Positions 42,752-52,669 of a DNA stretch of 64,000 nucleotides are shown here, piece by piece. Below the pieces are notes generated by a model that made no database searches, was not told the DNA's origin, and saw nothing but the letters and a program-made list of their open reading frames with translations. Both the position numbers and the translations under genes were made by a program. Within the stretch, counting starts at the first letter, position 1, and the number at the start of each line of letters is the position of its first letter. Source of the DNA: Staphylococcus succinus (lineage in GTDB: Bacteria; Bacillota; Bacilli; Staphylococcales; Staphylococcaceae); NCBI RefSeq assembly GCF_029024945.1, contig NZ_CP118976.1, forward strand, positions 496,001 to 560,000, in the 5' to 3' direction.

Positions 42752-43516
42752 TCAAGATAATCCCATATCTTGTTTGAACGGTTTCATGTAAGAGCGACTG
42801 ACTTGAAATTTTAATTGATTAGTCATAGTGAGTAGGTACGTGTAATTAAACCAATGCTCAATCGTTAGAATATGTGCTTTGTTAATAAGGGTTGCACGAT
42901 GTATACGCATAAATTGTTGGTTAGAAATACGTTTTTCATATTGACTAAGTGGTTCGTTTGTTTCAAAATCTTCCGTTTTAGTGTGTATCGTGGTTATACC
43001 ATTATTTACGGAAATTGCAATAATATCTTCAAGATTAATAATGTGAATACGTTCGTTAACTTCAATTGGTAATACAGCTTGAGGGAATTCAATACTGTCA
43101 GTATGTGTCTGTGCATTATGCGATAAATCAACATTATTACTTTTAACAGAGTATGTTTCTAGAGCAATTTCTACTTTATGAATGGCTTGTGTAATACGCT
43201 GTAATTCAAATGGCTTTAATATATAGTCAATGGCATTTAATTCAAAAGCTTTAACTGCAAATGTATCGTGTGCTGTTGCAAAAATAATATAAGGTGAATG
43301 CTTCATTTTTTTAATTTTTTTAGCGAGATCTAATCCACTTTCATCCATCAAATTTATATCTAAAAAGATCACATCGTAATCCTCATACAAAAGTAATTCT
43401 AAGGTTTCAGCTACATTTTCAGCTTCGTCTATAGCTTCGAATGTGCGTATTTTATTCAATAAATAGCGAAGTTCATTACGCGCTAAAGGTTCATCATCGA
43501 CAATGATTGATTTCAA
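42752..43516 (-). CDS. lytR: LytTR response regulator LytR
   Basis: A 254-residue response regulator. The receiver domain has the acid pair at residues 7-8, phosphorylated Asp53 (IFLDINLMD) and the Lys of LKPF near residue 103. The C-terminal LytTR DNA-binding domain runs from about 150 to the end (NERIHIINLEDIIAI, RIHRATLINKAHI). It drives lrgAB in response to membrane potential changes sensed by LytS. It overlaps lytS by 4 bases. Confidence 0.95.
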   Translation of the reverse strand: MKSIIVDDEPLARNELRYLLNKIRTFEAIDEAENVAETLELLLYEDYDVIFLDINLMDESGLDLAKKIKKMKHSPYIIFATAHDTFAVKAFELNAIDYILKPFELQRITQAIHKVEIALETYSVKSNNVDLSHNAQTHTDSIEFPQAVLPIEVNERIHIINLEDIIAISVNNGITTIHTKTEDFETNEPLSQYEKRISNQQFMRIHRATLINKAHILTIEHWFNYTYLLTMTNQLKFQVSRSYMKPFKQDMGLS

Positions 43517-45270
43517 TTGTTATCCTCCTCAGAAGTATAATATGGAATAGTATAACTCACATTTGTACCCAATTGGTTAGAATCAATTTTGAGTTTTGCA
43601 GTTAAACCAAATAGGCCATCTAATCTGCGGTTTAAATTTTCTAAGGCGCTGCCTGTACCAGAGTCTGAATACACACTTGTTTTACCAAGTATATTCAGTT
43701 TGTCTTTTGGTATACCCAATCCGTTATCAGAAACAGATATTTGTATGCCATTTTCATTTTTAATTACTTTAACGAGTATTTTATTATCATGCTTACGATT
43801 TTTAAAAGCATGCTTGATGGCATTTTCTACCAGTATTTGAATTGCAAATGGTGGTACGAGTGCATCATAGCAAGACGACTCTATTTCGAAATCAACATCA
43901 AAACGATTTGGATAGCGTGCTTGTTCTAATGATAGGTAAGAACTGACTTGTTGTAATTCTTTTTCTAAAGAGATTATATTATTACGGGCGCCTTGGAGGT
44001 TAGACCGGAAAAATTGGCTTAATTGTAAAAGTAATTCTCGTGCTTTTTCGCTATCGATTCTGACTAAAGCAGAAATTGTATTAATCGCATTAAAAAAGAA
44101 ATGAGGATTAACTTGTGCTTGCAAGGACTTTATTTCTGCATCACGAATTAAGGCACTTTGTGTTTCGGCTTTACCGAGTTCGAGTTGACTTGAAAATATA
44201 TCAGCAAGTCCAGTAGCAAGTTGTTTATCTGAAAAAGTGACATCATTTTTGTCAGTGAAATACAATTTTAAAGTTCCAGCAACTTCATTTTTTACATGTA
44301 AAGGAACGACGATGGCAGCTTGTAATGGACACCCTGGATGATTACAACCAATTTCTTCGCTTGAATAGGCTTCTTTAAGCGTACCACTTTGAATCGCTTT
44401 TTTTGATAAGTTAGTAATGATTTGTTTTTGAGCAACATGATGATTACTTGCTACACCTACATGAGTTAGTATATCTTTACGATTTGTAATAGCGACAGCT
44501 GAAACTTGCATAAGGTTTAGAATAATTTCAGCAGCTTGTTTAGCTGATTGTTCATTTAAACCAGACCGGAAGTAGGGAAGTGTTTGATTTGCTAATTGTA
44601 AAACATCATGTGTTTGAATCGCTCGTGTTTCTTCTTCTTTTTTAATGGTTGATAAGATAATAGATAAAAAGATTGCAGTACCAATTGAGTTAATTGAAAT
44701 CATTGGAAGTGCAATTAATTTTACTAAATTCCAAGCATGCTCAGTGTTGTTTGAAAATATGAGTATACAAAGCATTTGGATGACTTCGGTAGTAGCTCCA
44801 ATGAGTGCACCTTTGAAAATCGTAGGATAGCGACGTTCACACATAGCTTTATGGCCAAAGTATCCAGATACGAGTGCAATAATAATAGAAGAAATTAAAT
44901 AGATATAAGCATCGGCACCGCCGATATATACACGATAGAGTCCAGAAATAATAGCTACGGCTAATGCTACAATCGGTCCGCCAATTAAACCAGAAACTCC
45001 AATTGTTAACACACGTGTATTTGCTAATGAAGCATCAGGGTTTAAATGATTGTATACGGATCCATTAATCACTTGATCACCTTGAATTTGAATACCAGTG
45101 AAATTTGAAAGCATAGAAAAGCAGCCAAAAATGATGATGAGTTGCCATTGCGCATAGCGTTTATCCCTTTCATTCATCATTGTTTTGAAATGGTTGATAT
45201 TCATGAGGATATAGGCGATTAAAATAATCAGTCCTACCCGCTCAAGTAATAAAATAAATAAATTTAACAT
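43513..45270 (-). CDS. lytS: Sensor histidine kinase LytS
   Basis: A 585-residue sensor kinase: N-terminal 5TM-Lyt receptor domain (about 1-185), a GAF domain (about 215-345), then a HisKA-type dimer region with NPHFFFNAINTISAL carrying the phosphorylated His and an ATPase domain with SDNGLGIPKDKL. The frame opens at 45354, but the family starts MLNLFILLLERVGL, and AAAGGTGTC precedes 45270. It senses decreased membrane potential in S. aureus. Overlaps lytR (ATGA) and diverges from the RocB-like gene. Confidence 0.95.
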   Translation of the reverse strand: MLNLFILLLERVGLIILIAYILMNINHFKTMMNERDKRYAQWQLIIIFGCFSMLSNFTGIQIQGDQVINGSVYNHLNPDASLANTRVLTIGVSGLIGGPIVALAVAIISGLYRVYIGGADAYIYLISSIIIALVSGYFGHKAMCERRYPTIFKGALIGATTEVIQMLCILIFSNNTEHAWNLVKLIALPMISINSIGTAIFLSIILSTIKKEEETRAIQTHDVLQLANQTLPYFRSGLNEQSAKQAAEIILNLMQVSAVAITNRKDILTHVGVASNHHVAQKQIITNLSKKAIQSGTLKEAYSSEEIGCNHPGCPLQAAIVVPLHVKNEVAGTLKLYFTDKNDVTFSDKQLATGLADIFSSQLELGKAETQSALIRDAEIKSLQAQVNPHFFFNAINTISALVRIDSEKARELLLQLSQFFRSNLQGARNNIISLEKELQQVSSYLSLEQARYPNRFDVDFEIESSCYDALVPPFAIQILVENAIKHAFKNRKHDNKILVKVIKNENGIQISVSDNGLGIPKDKLNILGKTSVYSDSGTGSALENLNRRLDGLFGLTAKLKIDSNQLGTNVSYTIPYYTSEEDNN

Positions 45271-45543
45271 GATAGACACCTTTTTAAATAGATTGTTTAT
45301 ATTATTATACAGCAGACTTCTTTTTTTAAATAGTTCATTAATGATAATCATCAATGACGATAATATTGTTTTAATGATGGCAGTTATTCTTTATAGAAGC
45401 AATTAAGTGAATACTATTTGAAAAAAAGAACAAAGTAATATAGCATAAATTACAAATTATATTTAAAATTACAATGAATCGATTGGCTATAAAAGTATCA
45501 TGTATTATAATTTGGATAACGCTTACATCAAGGGGGTCGTTGA

Positions 45544-47151
45544 GTGACAAAAGCATTGTGGCAATCATACGAAGATAGAGCAACTTTATTAAATCGTTTA
45601 GTAAAGCACCAAACAGTTACCAATACAGAAGGTGAATTAACATTTCCTAGTTTTATAAAGCAACTATTATTACAACTTACATATTTTCAAATGAATAAGT
45701 CTCATATACAAATGGTTCAAACGGAAGATGATAAAGAAGCGGTAGTCGCATTTTATAAGGCACATACTTCAACTAAAACGATTACTTTAATCAGTCACTA
45801 TGACACGGTAAGTGTGGATGATTATGGCTATTTTTCTGCTGAAGCATTTGATTCGGATGCATTAACAGCTTTATTCAAACAAAATGATAGTTATTTAAAT
45901 GAACAAGCAATTAAAGATTTGAACGATGACACGTATTTATTTGGCCGAGGAACAATGGATATGAAAGCAGGATTAATGTTACATCTATCCTTAATTGAAC
46001 GTGCTAGCCTCGAGGCATGGGATGTTAACTTAATATTAGTTACAGTGCCTGATGAAGAGGTCAATTCTTCGGGAATGAGAAAAGCTATAGAAACAATTGC
46101 TGAATTAAAAGAGCGTTATCAATTGGACTTTCAGTTACATTTAAATAGTGAACCGACATTTCAACAAGCAGGTTCAGATGAAAAGCATTATACCTATTCA
46201 GGTTCTATAGGGAAAATCATGCCTGGTGTATTATGTTATGGAAAAGAAACACATGTAGGTAATCCACTTGAAGGGCTAAGTTCCAACTTTATGATGAGTT
46301 ATATTACTCAAGCTATCGAATATAATATTGCGTTTAAAGAGCATTTTGAAGATGAAGCGACGCCTGTACCTGTTTCACTAGTAACGCGAGACAAAAAATC
46401 GACATATGATGTACAAACGCCTTTTCGAACAATAGGGCTCTTTAATATGTTTTTATTTAAAAAAACACCAGATGAATTATTTAGACAATTTATTGATAAT
46501 GTGATTCGGGCTATAGAACGTTGCGAAAGTGACTGGTTAACAATTTTAGAAGAAGAGGACATACAATTCGACACAAAAATTAATGTCCTAACATATAATC
46601 AATTAAAACAATATGCGATTAAACAGCATGGTGAAAAATATGTGAATCAACAAATTGACAAAGCGATACAACACACGCAAGCATTACATATGCAAAGTGT
46701 TAATGTAGTTGATGCTTTAATGCAATTATGTAGAAATATTGCACCAGCCGTTGTAACATTTTTTGCTACACCGTATTATCCTGCTGTAAACGCTTCTTAT
46801 GACGCACGAGTTGAGGATACTATCGCAATTGTGCATCATACTTTACGAAACCAATTTAATCATGAGAGCCAACGTATCCATTATTTTAATGGAATCAGTG
46901 ACTCAAGTTATTTGAAATTTGATGGTAACATAGAACAAATGGCAACCTATAGTCAAAATGCACCAAATTTTAACCAAACCTACACAATACCTTTTGAGTC
47001 AATGCAGAAGGTAAGCGCACCCACATTATTATGTGGTCCAATTGGTAAAGATGCACATAAAGTGAGTGAACGTTTGCATAAACAAAGTGCTTTTGAAGAA
47101 TTACCTATAGTTTTAGAGCAGATTATAAAAAGTTTTATAGATGAAACTTAG
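45544..47151 (+). CDS. M20 family peptidase, RocB-like
   Basis: A 535-residue M20 metallopeptidase related to Bacillus RocB, which is linked with arginine utilisation. Zinc-binding motifs are HYDTVSVDD (His and Asp, near 80) and RGTMDMKAGL (138-147), with the DEEVNSSGMRK stretch containing the general base Glu. The C-terminal ligand segment follows near 460-480. The start codon is GUG at 45544 behind AAGGGGG. No roc genes are adjacent, and the true substrate is unknown. Confidence 0.87.
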   Translation: MTKALWQSYEDRATLLNRLVKHQTVTNTEGELTFPSFIKQLLLQLTYFQMNKSHIQMVQTEDDKEAVVAFYKAHTSTKTITLISHYDTVSVDDYGYFSAEAFDSDALTALFKQNDSYLNEQAIKDLNDDTYLFGRGTMDMKAGLMLHLSLIERASLEAWDVNLILVTVPDEEVNSSGMRKAIETIAELKERYQLDFQLHLNSEPTFQQAGSDEKHYTYSGSIGKIMPGVLCYGKETHVGNPLEGLSSNFMMSYITQAIEYNIAFKEHFEDEATPVPVSLVTRDKKSTYDVQTPFRTIGLFNMFLFKKTPDELFRQFIDNVIRAIERCESDWLTILEEEDIQFDTKINVLTYNQLKQYAIKQHGEKYVNQQIDKAIQHTQALHMQSVNVVDALMQLCRNIAPAVVTFFATPYYPAVNASYDARVEDTIAIVHHTLRNQFNHESQRIHYFNGISDSSYLKFDGNIEQMATYSQNAPNFNQTYTIPFESMQKVSAPTLLCGPIGKDAHKVSERLHKQSAFEELPIVLEQIIKSFIDET

Positions 47152-47301
47152 TTAAATCGTAAACAGCTATTACTAATATATTACAGTTTGTGAAAATATA
47201 TATTATTGTGCATGGATTTTAATCTAAAGGGTATTACGATATATTAGTTAATGTAAAATACATGGCAATGTCCACAACAAAGAAAATGGAGTGGTTGCAA
47301 T

Positions 47302-47742
47302 ATGTTAAAGGCGTATAAGGAATTTTGGAAAAGATACATAGATTTTCAAGGTAAATCTGATCGATTAGAATTTTGGACACCAGTATTAATTCATATTATT
47401 GGTCTGTTCATTATCGCAGTGATTGGTATTTTTAGTTTTATAGCAGGGTCATTTATTATAGGAGTGATCTTGTCTGCTTTGGTAGGAATGTTTGTTATAG
47501 CTATACTAGTACCTATGTTTGCTGTGACTTTACGTCGTTTTTATGATGCCGGTAGAAAAAGAATATCTGCCGTTATATTAATTGTTACATCCATACTAGT
47601 AGATATTGGTTTTGATATCAGTCAAATTAATGGTATTGCGATTACATTAAATATAATTTCAGTGATTTGTACCCTGATACTCATCGTAATAACATTATTA
47701 CCTTCACGGCATGTGGATGATGAACAATTAAAATGGTTATAA
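47302..47742 (+). CDS. DUF805 family membrane protein
   Basis: A 146-residue protein with the DUF805 N-terminus (FWKRYIDFQGKSDRLEFWT, an amphipathic motif rich in aromatic residues) and three to four transmembrane helices. RRFYDAGR near residue 78-85 is a family signature. Function is unknown. It stands alone between the RocB-like gene and pcp; AAATGGAG is the ribosome site. Confidence 0.88.
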   Translation: MLKAYKEFWKRYIDFQGKSDRLEFWTPVLIHIIGLFIIAVIGIFSFIAGSFIIGVILSALVGMFVIAILVPMFAVTLRRFYDAGRKRISAVILIVTSILVDIGFDISQINGIAITLNIISVICTLILIVITLLPSRHVDDEQLKWL

Positions 47743-47821
47743 ATATTGTTACATACATTAATAATGTAATCTTTCAAAGGTGAGTATTTAAATAAGGGCC
47801 GCTACTAAATGTTAGTAAATG

Positions 47822-47862
47822 TGGAAGTATTCGTTTATAGGAATGAATGCTTCCATTTTCAT
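47822..47862 (+). terminator. Hairpin directly upstream of pcp
   Basis: TGGAAGTATTC pairs with GAATGCTTCCA over 11 bases with one wobble, followed by TTTTCATATTT. It lies only 14 bases before the AAGGAGGGG site of pcp, so it could stop read-through from the DUF805 gene or act as an attenuator. Confidence 0.6.
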
Positions 47863-47884
47863 ATTTAAGGAGGGGAAAATTAAT

Positions 47885-48526
47885 ATGAATATATTAGTTG
47901 CAGGATTCGATCCATTTGGTGATGAACAAATTAATCCAGCTATGGAAATTTTAAAATTATTGCCGAAAAAAATTAACGGGAGTGTTATAGATAAACTAGA
48001 GATACCTACTGTATTTCATAAAAGTAAAACAGTCATTGAAGGGAAATTGCAGCAAAAAGTATATGATATTGTATTAGTAGTTGGTCAAGCAGGTGGTAGA
48101 TTTGAAATTACACCTGAGCGCATAGCTATGAATATTGACGATGCACGTATACCAGATAATGAAGGAAATCAACCAATTGATGAAGTGATACAAATTACCG
48201 GAGCACAAGCATATTTTTCAAATTTACCAGTAAAAAGTATGACAGCAGCGATTAAAGCACAAGGTATACCTGCACGTTTATCAAATACAGCTGGGACTTT
48301 TGTATGTAATCACATTTTATATCAACTAGGCTTCTTACAAGATACCCAATATCCTAAGATGAAATTTGGTTTTATCCATGTGCCATTTATCCCTGAACAG
48401 GTTGTGAACAAAGTGAATCAACCGTCCATGTCATTAGAAATGATGGAAAGAGGATTACAAGCAGCAATAGCAACGATAGTAGATACGAATGAAGATATAA
48501 AGAAGCCTTTAGGTGAAATTCAATAA
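47885..48526 (+). CDS. pcp: Pyroglutamyl-peptidase I
   Basis: A 213-residue C15 cysteine peptidase that removes N-terminal pyroglutamate. The substrate loop GFDPFGDEQINPA lies near the N-terminus, the nucleophile Cys in SNTAGTFVCN (about residue 142) and the His in FIHVPFIP (about 166). The frame could start at 47819, but AAGGAGGGG before 47885 and the family start MNILVAGFDPF decide it. Confidence 0.96.
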   Translation: MNILVAGFDPFGDEQINPAMEILKLLPKKINGSVIDKLEIPTVFHKSKTVIEGKLQQKVYDIVLVVGQAGGRFEITPERIAMNIDDARIPDNEGNQPIDEVIQITGAQAYFSNLPVKSMTAAIKAQGIPARLSNTAGTFVCNHILYQLGFLQDTQYPKMKFGFIHVPFIPEQVVNKVNQPSMSLEMMERGLQAAIATIVDTNEDIKKPLGEIQ

Positions 48527-48579
48527 TATTTTAGCTTTGGACCTGAGTCACTAAACAAGTGAAATCTATAACAAAAACA

Positions 48580-48614
48580 AAACGCACGTCGTATGAAATC
48601 ACGGCGTGCGTTTC
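48580..48614. terminator. Bidirectional intrinsic terminator
   Basis: AAACGCACGTCG pairs with CGGCGTGCGTTT with one wobble over a 10-base loop, flanked by A- and T-rich runs, between converging pcp and GNAT genes. Confidence 0.88.
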
Positions 48615-49115
48615 TTAATAATCATGATCTATACGTACATAATTCATACGCACTTCATTATATAATTTCCCGAAGTAAACAGGTTCCTTTTGGTTTGTTT
48701 GTTTAAATCCAACTTGTTCATAGAATTGGATTGCATTTTCATTTTCTTCTACAACCCAAAGTGTAACATTGTCTGGATAGGATAATTCAAGTGCACGCTG
48801 TGTTAACGCAAAACCAATCATATGGTGTTGATATTCTTCTAATAGATATAAAGCATAAATTTCACTCCAATTATCAGATGCAGTATAGTTATGCGTCTTA
48901 CCATAAGAAATAAATCCAACAACTTCATTGTCTACGACAGCGACTAGGGTAGGCACATCATGTAAGGAGGATTTTTTTATAAACTGTTCTTTATCAAGAT
49001 TTTCTAAGTAATCATTAACAGAAATATGATTATAAGTCTCTAACCAACTTTCATAATGGACAATGGCTTTACTATGTTTATCTTTTTCTGTCAGCTCTCT
49101 AATTGTGAATTCCAT
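48615..49115 (-). CDS. GNAT family N-acetyltransferase
   Basis: A 166-residue GNAT protein. The acetyl-CoA site is EYQHHMIGFALTQRAL (about residues 95-110), where Q/R-x-x-G/A is partly degenerate, and the C-terminal NAIQFYEQVGFKQTN motif B is clear. Substrate unknown. The stop codon lies inside the shared hairpin region. A GGGGGC site precedes the ATG. Confidence 0.87.
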   Translation of the reverse strand: MEFTIRELTEKDKHSKAIVHYESWLETYNHISVNDYLENLDKEQFIKKSSLHDVPTLVAVVDNEVVGFISYGKTHNYTASDNWSEIYALYLLEEYQHHMIGFALTQRALELSYPDNVTLWVVEENENAIQFYEQVGFKQTNQKEPVYFGKLYNEVRMNYVRIDHDY

Positions 49116-49347
49116 AAACAGCCCCCTTACATACTAAATTGATTTTATTATAGCATCAATAATTTTGGAAAAACAATTTTTAAAATAATTATAAGTAATT
49201 TATTGATTGAAAGCATATGCCGAATGAAACTATGATTTATATAAGGCACATCAAAAATTCACTCCAATACAAACTTTATCAAATATAAACGCAATGCAAT
49301 AGAATGCATGTTTGAAATAATAAAATAGATGAAATTTCAGGTATATA

Positions 49348-49396
49348 AAAATCGTTGTACCAATGCTAAAAAATACTAAGCATGGAACAACGATTT
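49348..49396 (-). terminator. Intrinsic terminator of the antiporter gene
   Basis: AAATCGTTGTACCAATGC pairs with GCATGGAACAACGATTT with one mismatch; on the minus strand T-rich sequence follows. It lies just after the stop codon at 49401. Confidence 0.82.
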
Positions 49397-49400
49397 CTGT

Positions 49401-51422
49401 TTATTCTGTTGTAACTATAATTTCATTGTAATTAATATTTTCTCTTATTTGAGCAGCGATAGATGCATCAATTTGTTTGTTACGAATAAGTTCATCTAAA
49501 TGCTTTCTTTGTAAATAAAGCCCTTCTAATTTAAGGTCAACTGTAGTTGAATCAGATGTTGGGAAGCGTTTGTTCTGATTCTTTCTAATTGATCGAAGGC
49601 GATTATAATATTGATTAAGGACGATACTTACTTCTAAAACATTGTCGTTTGTTTGTTCGGCTTTTATACGCAATGTAACATTATGATGTACAATACGCAT
49701 TACCTTTTTCACTTCTTGGAAGTTTGATTTATATTGTTCAAATTTAGTTATATTTGAACGGCGTTTCGCTCTTAGGCGCAAGACTAACATTTTAATGACA
49801 ATATTAAATTTATGAAGTGTGGTTGATTCTTGGTATTGTCTAGATGCTTCTAATGCAGAACGATAATTTAAAATCGTTTGTCTATCTATTTTATTTTGAG
49901 CGATTAATTTTTCTAAAGTCTCAGTTTCTATTTCATTAGCTAAATCCTCTAAGCGTTTTACTTCTTTAGAATTTTCATTTTCAGGTGTCATCTGTAGTAA
50001 GAAGAACATTTCATCAAAGTATTCTGATATCACAGCATTATAATCTGTTGTTTGTTCCTTTTTAGATAAAGATTTAAAATGAGAAATGACATTTTCGATG
50101 ATATATATTTTGGCTACAGGGTAACTCATTGTGGATGTAGTTATTTTACGTTCTGATGGTGTAATTAACGGCAAGATAATCTGTGCAGATACCAAGCTAA
50201 TAAGCACCATCAGGGAAGCAATAAATAATAAATCATTTTTAAATTCAAATGGCTGATTTTGCGACAATAATGTTGGTAAGGTTAAGGCCATAGAAAGTGA
50301 AATTGTACCGTGAATACCACACATGGTCATGATAAACGCATAGTGTGCACGCTTAGGCGGCACTTCTTGTTCATCGTTAAGATAAGATTGGATATTATTT
50401 GGATAATAAAATTGTTTAAATAGAATGAATATCCATATAAAACGAAAAACATATATGGCTAATGCAATTAAAAGTGTAGTAATAATTAAAAATTTAATAT
50501 TTTGTGGTTCTTCTTTGATGATTTCAGCTACAACTTTAGGAACGATAAAACCTAATACCACAAATACAAAGCCGTTAAGTGCATAGCTCAAAGTACTCCA
50601 TATCTGGTTATAGTTCATTTGAAGTTCAGTCTGCGCTCGAATCAAACGATCACGTTCAAAGCCATGCATGAGTCCAGCTACAACCACTGCGATAATCCCT
50701 GATGCGTGAAAAACTTCTGCGATAAGATATACAACGAAAGGTGTTAATAGTTGTATGAATATCATTGTATTACTATCTTTGAGACCTTTATGCATAGATA
50801 AATAAATACGTAATCGAACTATTACAAAACCAAAAATAGCCCCGATAAGTATACCGATAATCGTTGAAATGATAAATTGTTCAATAGCTTGAAAAGCCGA
50901 AAAAGTGCCAGTTACTAACGCTGTAACTGCGATTTTGAAAGAAATAATACCAGCTGCATCATTTAGTAATGATTCACCTTCAAGAATATTCATCGAACCT
51001 TTAGGTAATATTTTACCTTTTGTAATGGCTTGAACGGCTACTGCATCAGTTGGACATAGGATTGCTGCAATTGCAAAAGCAGCAGGCATAGGTAATTCAG
51101 GCCAAAACCAATGAATAAAGTAACCTACGCCTATAACAGTCGTAAATACTAAAGCCATTGCCATCAGAATAATAGGTTTGCGATATTCTAATAACTTTGT
51201 GCGTGATACATGGGTACCTTCAACAAATAGTAATGGTGCAATGACAGCCATCATAAACACTTCTGAATCAAATTCAAAATGGATAGGTATGGGAAGAATG
51301 TATACACAGACGCCAAGTGCAATTTGTATAAAAGCCATGGGTATTTTAGGGAATTTATTATGTATGATTGAGCTGATAATGACAGCGATGATGAAAATTA
51401 AAAATGCTTCTAATAATAACAT
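49401..51422 (-). CDS. Na+/H+ antiporter, NhaP/CPA1 type
   Basis: A 673-residue cation-proton antiporter of the CPA1 family: about 12 transmembrane helices up to residue 430, then a long cytosolic tail rich in charged helices. The ion site carries CPTDAVAVQAI (Asp in helix 5) and EGESLLNDAAG (Glu-Ser-Leu-Leu-Asn-Asp), typical for NhaP/NHE. The frame opens at 51503, but the start at 51422 follows GAGGAG. It may support salt and pH tolerance, in line with the osmolyte genes elsewhere in the window. Confidence 0.93.
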   Translation of the reverse strand: MLLLEAFLIFIIAVIISSIIHNKFPKIPMAFIQIALGVCVYILPIPIHFEFDSEVFMMAVIAPLLFVEGTHVSRTKLLEYRKPIILMAMALVFTTVIGVGYFIHWFWPELPMPAAFAIAAILCPTDAVAVQAITKGKILPKGSMNILEGESLLNDAAGIISFKIAVTALVTGTFSAFQAIEQFIISTIIGILIGAIFGFVIVRLRIYLSMHKGLKDSNTMIFIQLLTPFVVYLIAEVFHASGIIAVVVAGLMHGFERDRLIRAQTELQMNYNQIWSTLSYALNGFVFVVLGFIVPKVVAEIIKEEPQNIKFLIITTLLIALAIYVFRFIWIFILFKQFYYPNNIQSYLNDEQEVPPKRAHYAFIMTMCGIHGTISLSMALTLPTLLSQNQPFEFKNDLLFIASLMVLISLVSAQIILPLITPSERKITTSTMSYPVAKIYIIENVISHFKSLSKKEQTTDYNAVISEYFDEMFFLLQMTPENENSKEVKRLEDLANEIETETLEKLIAQNKIDRQTILNYRSALEASRQYQESTTLHKFNIVIKMLVLRLRAKRRSNITKFEQYKSNFQEVKKVMRIVHHNVTLRIKAEQTNDNVLEVSIVLNQYYNRLRSIRKNQNKRFPTSDSTTVDLKLEGLYLQRKHLDELIRNKQIDASIAAQIRENINYNEIIVTTE

Positions 51423-51620
51423 AAATACTCCTCTATATAATTTTGTTTGTTCTATTTTACCATTATATAAAACGCATAAACAGTAGTTTTTCTTATAAGG
51501 CAAATAAAAATAAAAAGATTTTAATAGTGCTTAATATAATATATAAGCGCATTATTTCTTAAGTAATAAGTAATTATGTGATAATGACATTGTTATAAAA
51601 AAAGAGGAATGTGATAAATA

Positions 51621-52430
51621 ATGGAAATAGGCGTGATTTCAGATTTACATGTTGATAGACATAAAACTTTGACACCTGAAGATTATCAGAACGTTTTAAG
51701 CAATGTATTATATCAACGTCATATAGATTTATTATTGATTGCTGGAGACATTTCGAATAATTACAAGTTGACTAATCAATTTGTAAAGTACATTGAGTAT
51801 GAAATGCAAATTAAAGTACTATTTATTCCAGGAAATCATGATTTTTGGGCAACGGAAACCGATGTGACCTCTGCAGAAATTTTAGATTTTTATCTACAAA
51901 TGGATGCGTGTCTCATAGGAAAACCTTATGTAATCAATGATGAATGGGCCATTGTTGGTAATACAGGGTGGTATGATTACACCTATGCTAATCCGAAATT
52001 TTCGCTTGAACGAGTGGCACGCAGAAAGTATTATGGCGCTACTTGGCAAGACAAGGTGAAGATTGATTGGCCCATGGAAGACCGAAAGTTATCAAATATA
52101 GCGGCAAGACAAGCGACTAAAGATATTGAACGAGTTAAAGACAAGAAAATAATTCTTATGACTCATATTGTGACGCACCCTAGATTTGCTGTACCCACAC
52201 CACACAGAATATTTGATTACTTTAATGCATTTATTGGAACATCTGATTTTGATCAGATATATCAGCAGTATGATATCCGTTATAGTATTATGGGCCATGT
52301 TCATTTTAGGAATACATTTGTAGAAAACGGCACAACATATATATGTCCTTGTCTAGGTTACCAACGGGAATGGCGTACTTCTAATATTGAGCAAGAAATC
52401 AATCATGCATTGTATAGTTTCTCATTATAA
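51621..52430 (+). CDS. Metallophosphoesterase
   Basis: A 269-residue calcineurin-like phosphoesterase. The two-metal motifs are complete: DLH (8-10), GDISNN (42-47), GNHD (71-74), THIVTHP near 180 and GHVH near 224-227. The substrate may be a cyclic nucleotide, nucleic acid or phosphoprotein. It is monocistronic, with AGAGGA before the start. Confidence 0.92.
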   Translation: MEIGVISDLHVDRHKTLTPEDYQNVLSNVLYQRHIDLLLIAGDISNNYKLTNQFVKYIEYEMQIKVLFIPGNHDFWATETDVTSAEILDFYLQMDACLIGKPYVINDEWAIVGNTGWYDYTYANPKFSLERVARRKYYGATWQDKVKIDWPMEDRKLSNIAARQATKDIERVKDKKIILMTHIVTHPRFAVPTPHRIFDYFNAFIGTSDFDQIYQQYDIRYSIMGHVHFRNTFVENGTTYICPCLGYQREWRTSNIEQEINHALYSFSL

Positions 52431-52453
52431 GTAAGCGCGTTAATACAACTTAT

Positions 52454-52491
52454 AATCAACAAGGAAGTTATAAGGATAAATCCTTGTTGAT
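52454..52491 (+). terminator. Hairpin behind the phosphoesterase gene
   Basis: ATCAACAAGGA pairs perfectly with TCCTTGTTGAT around a 16-base loop. No T-run follows, so termination is weak or Rho-dependent. Confidence 0.5.
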
Positions 52492-52669
52492 ATATTGGTA
52501 AATCGATTTTCCATAGCTAACACAGTAGGGGGTCTATAATTTTTAGCGGCACCGAAATATAGATTGTAAATTTATTTGAAAACTAAAGGGTAGTGTTTTA
52601 ATTTTTGTGTTTCATTAAAAAACGTGTGATGAGATTGGCAACGTGTTATTTAAAGAGCCGAATTAAGTA

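Noticed and set aside
52431..52669. Possible small gene between the phosphoesterase and C39-like genes
   Set aside because: No frame with a ribosome site longer than about 20 codons; only a hairpin is present.
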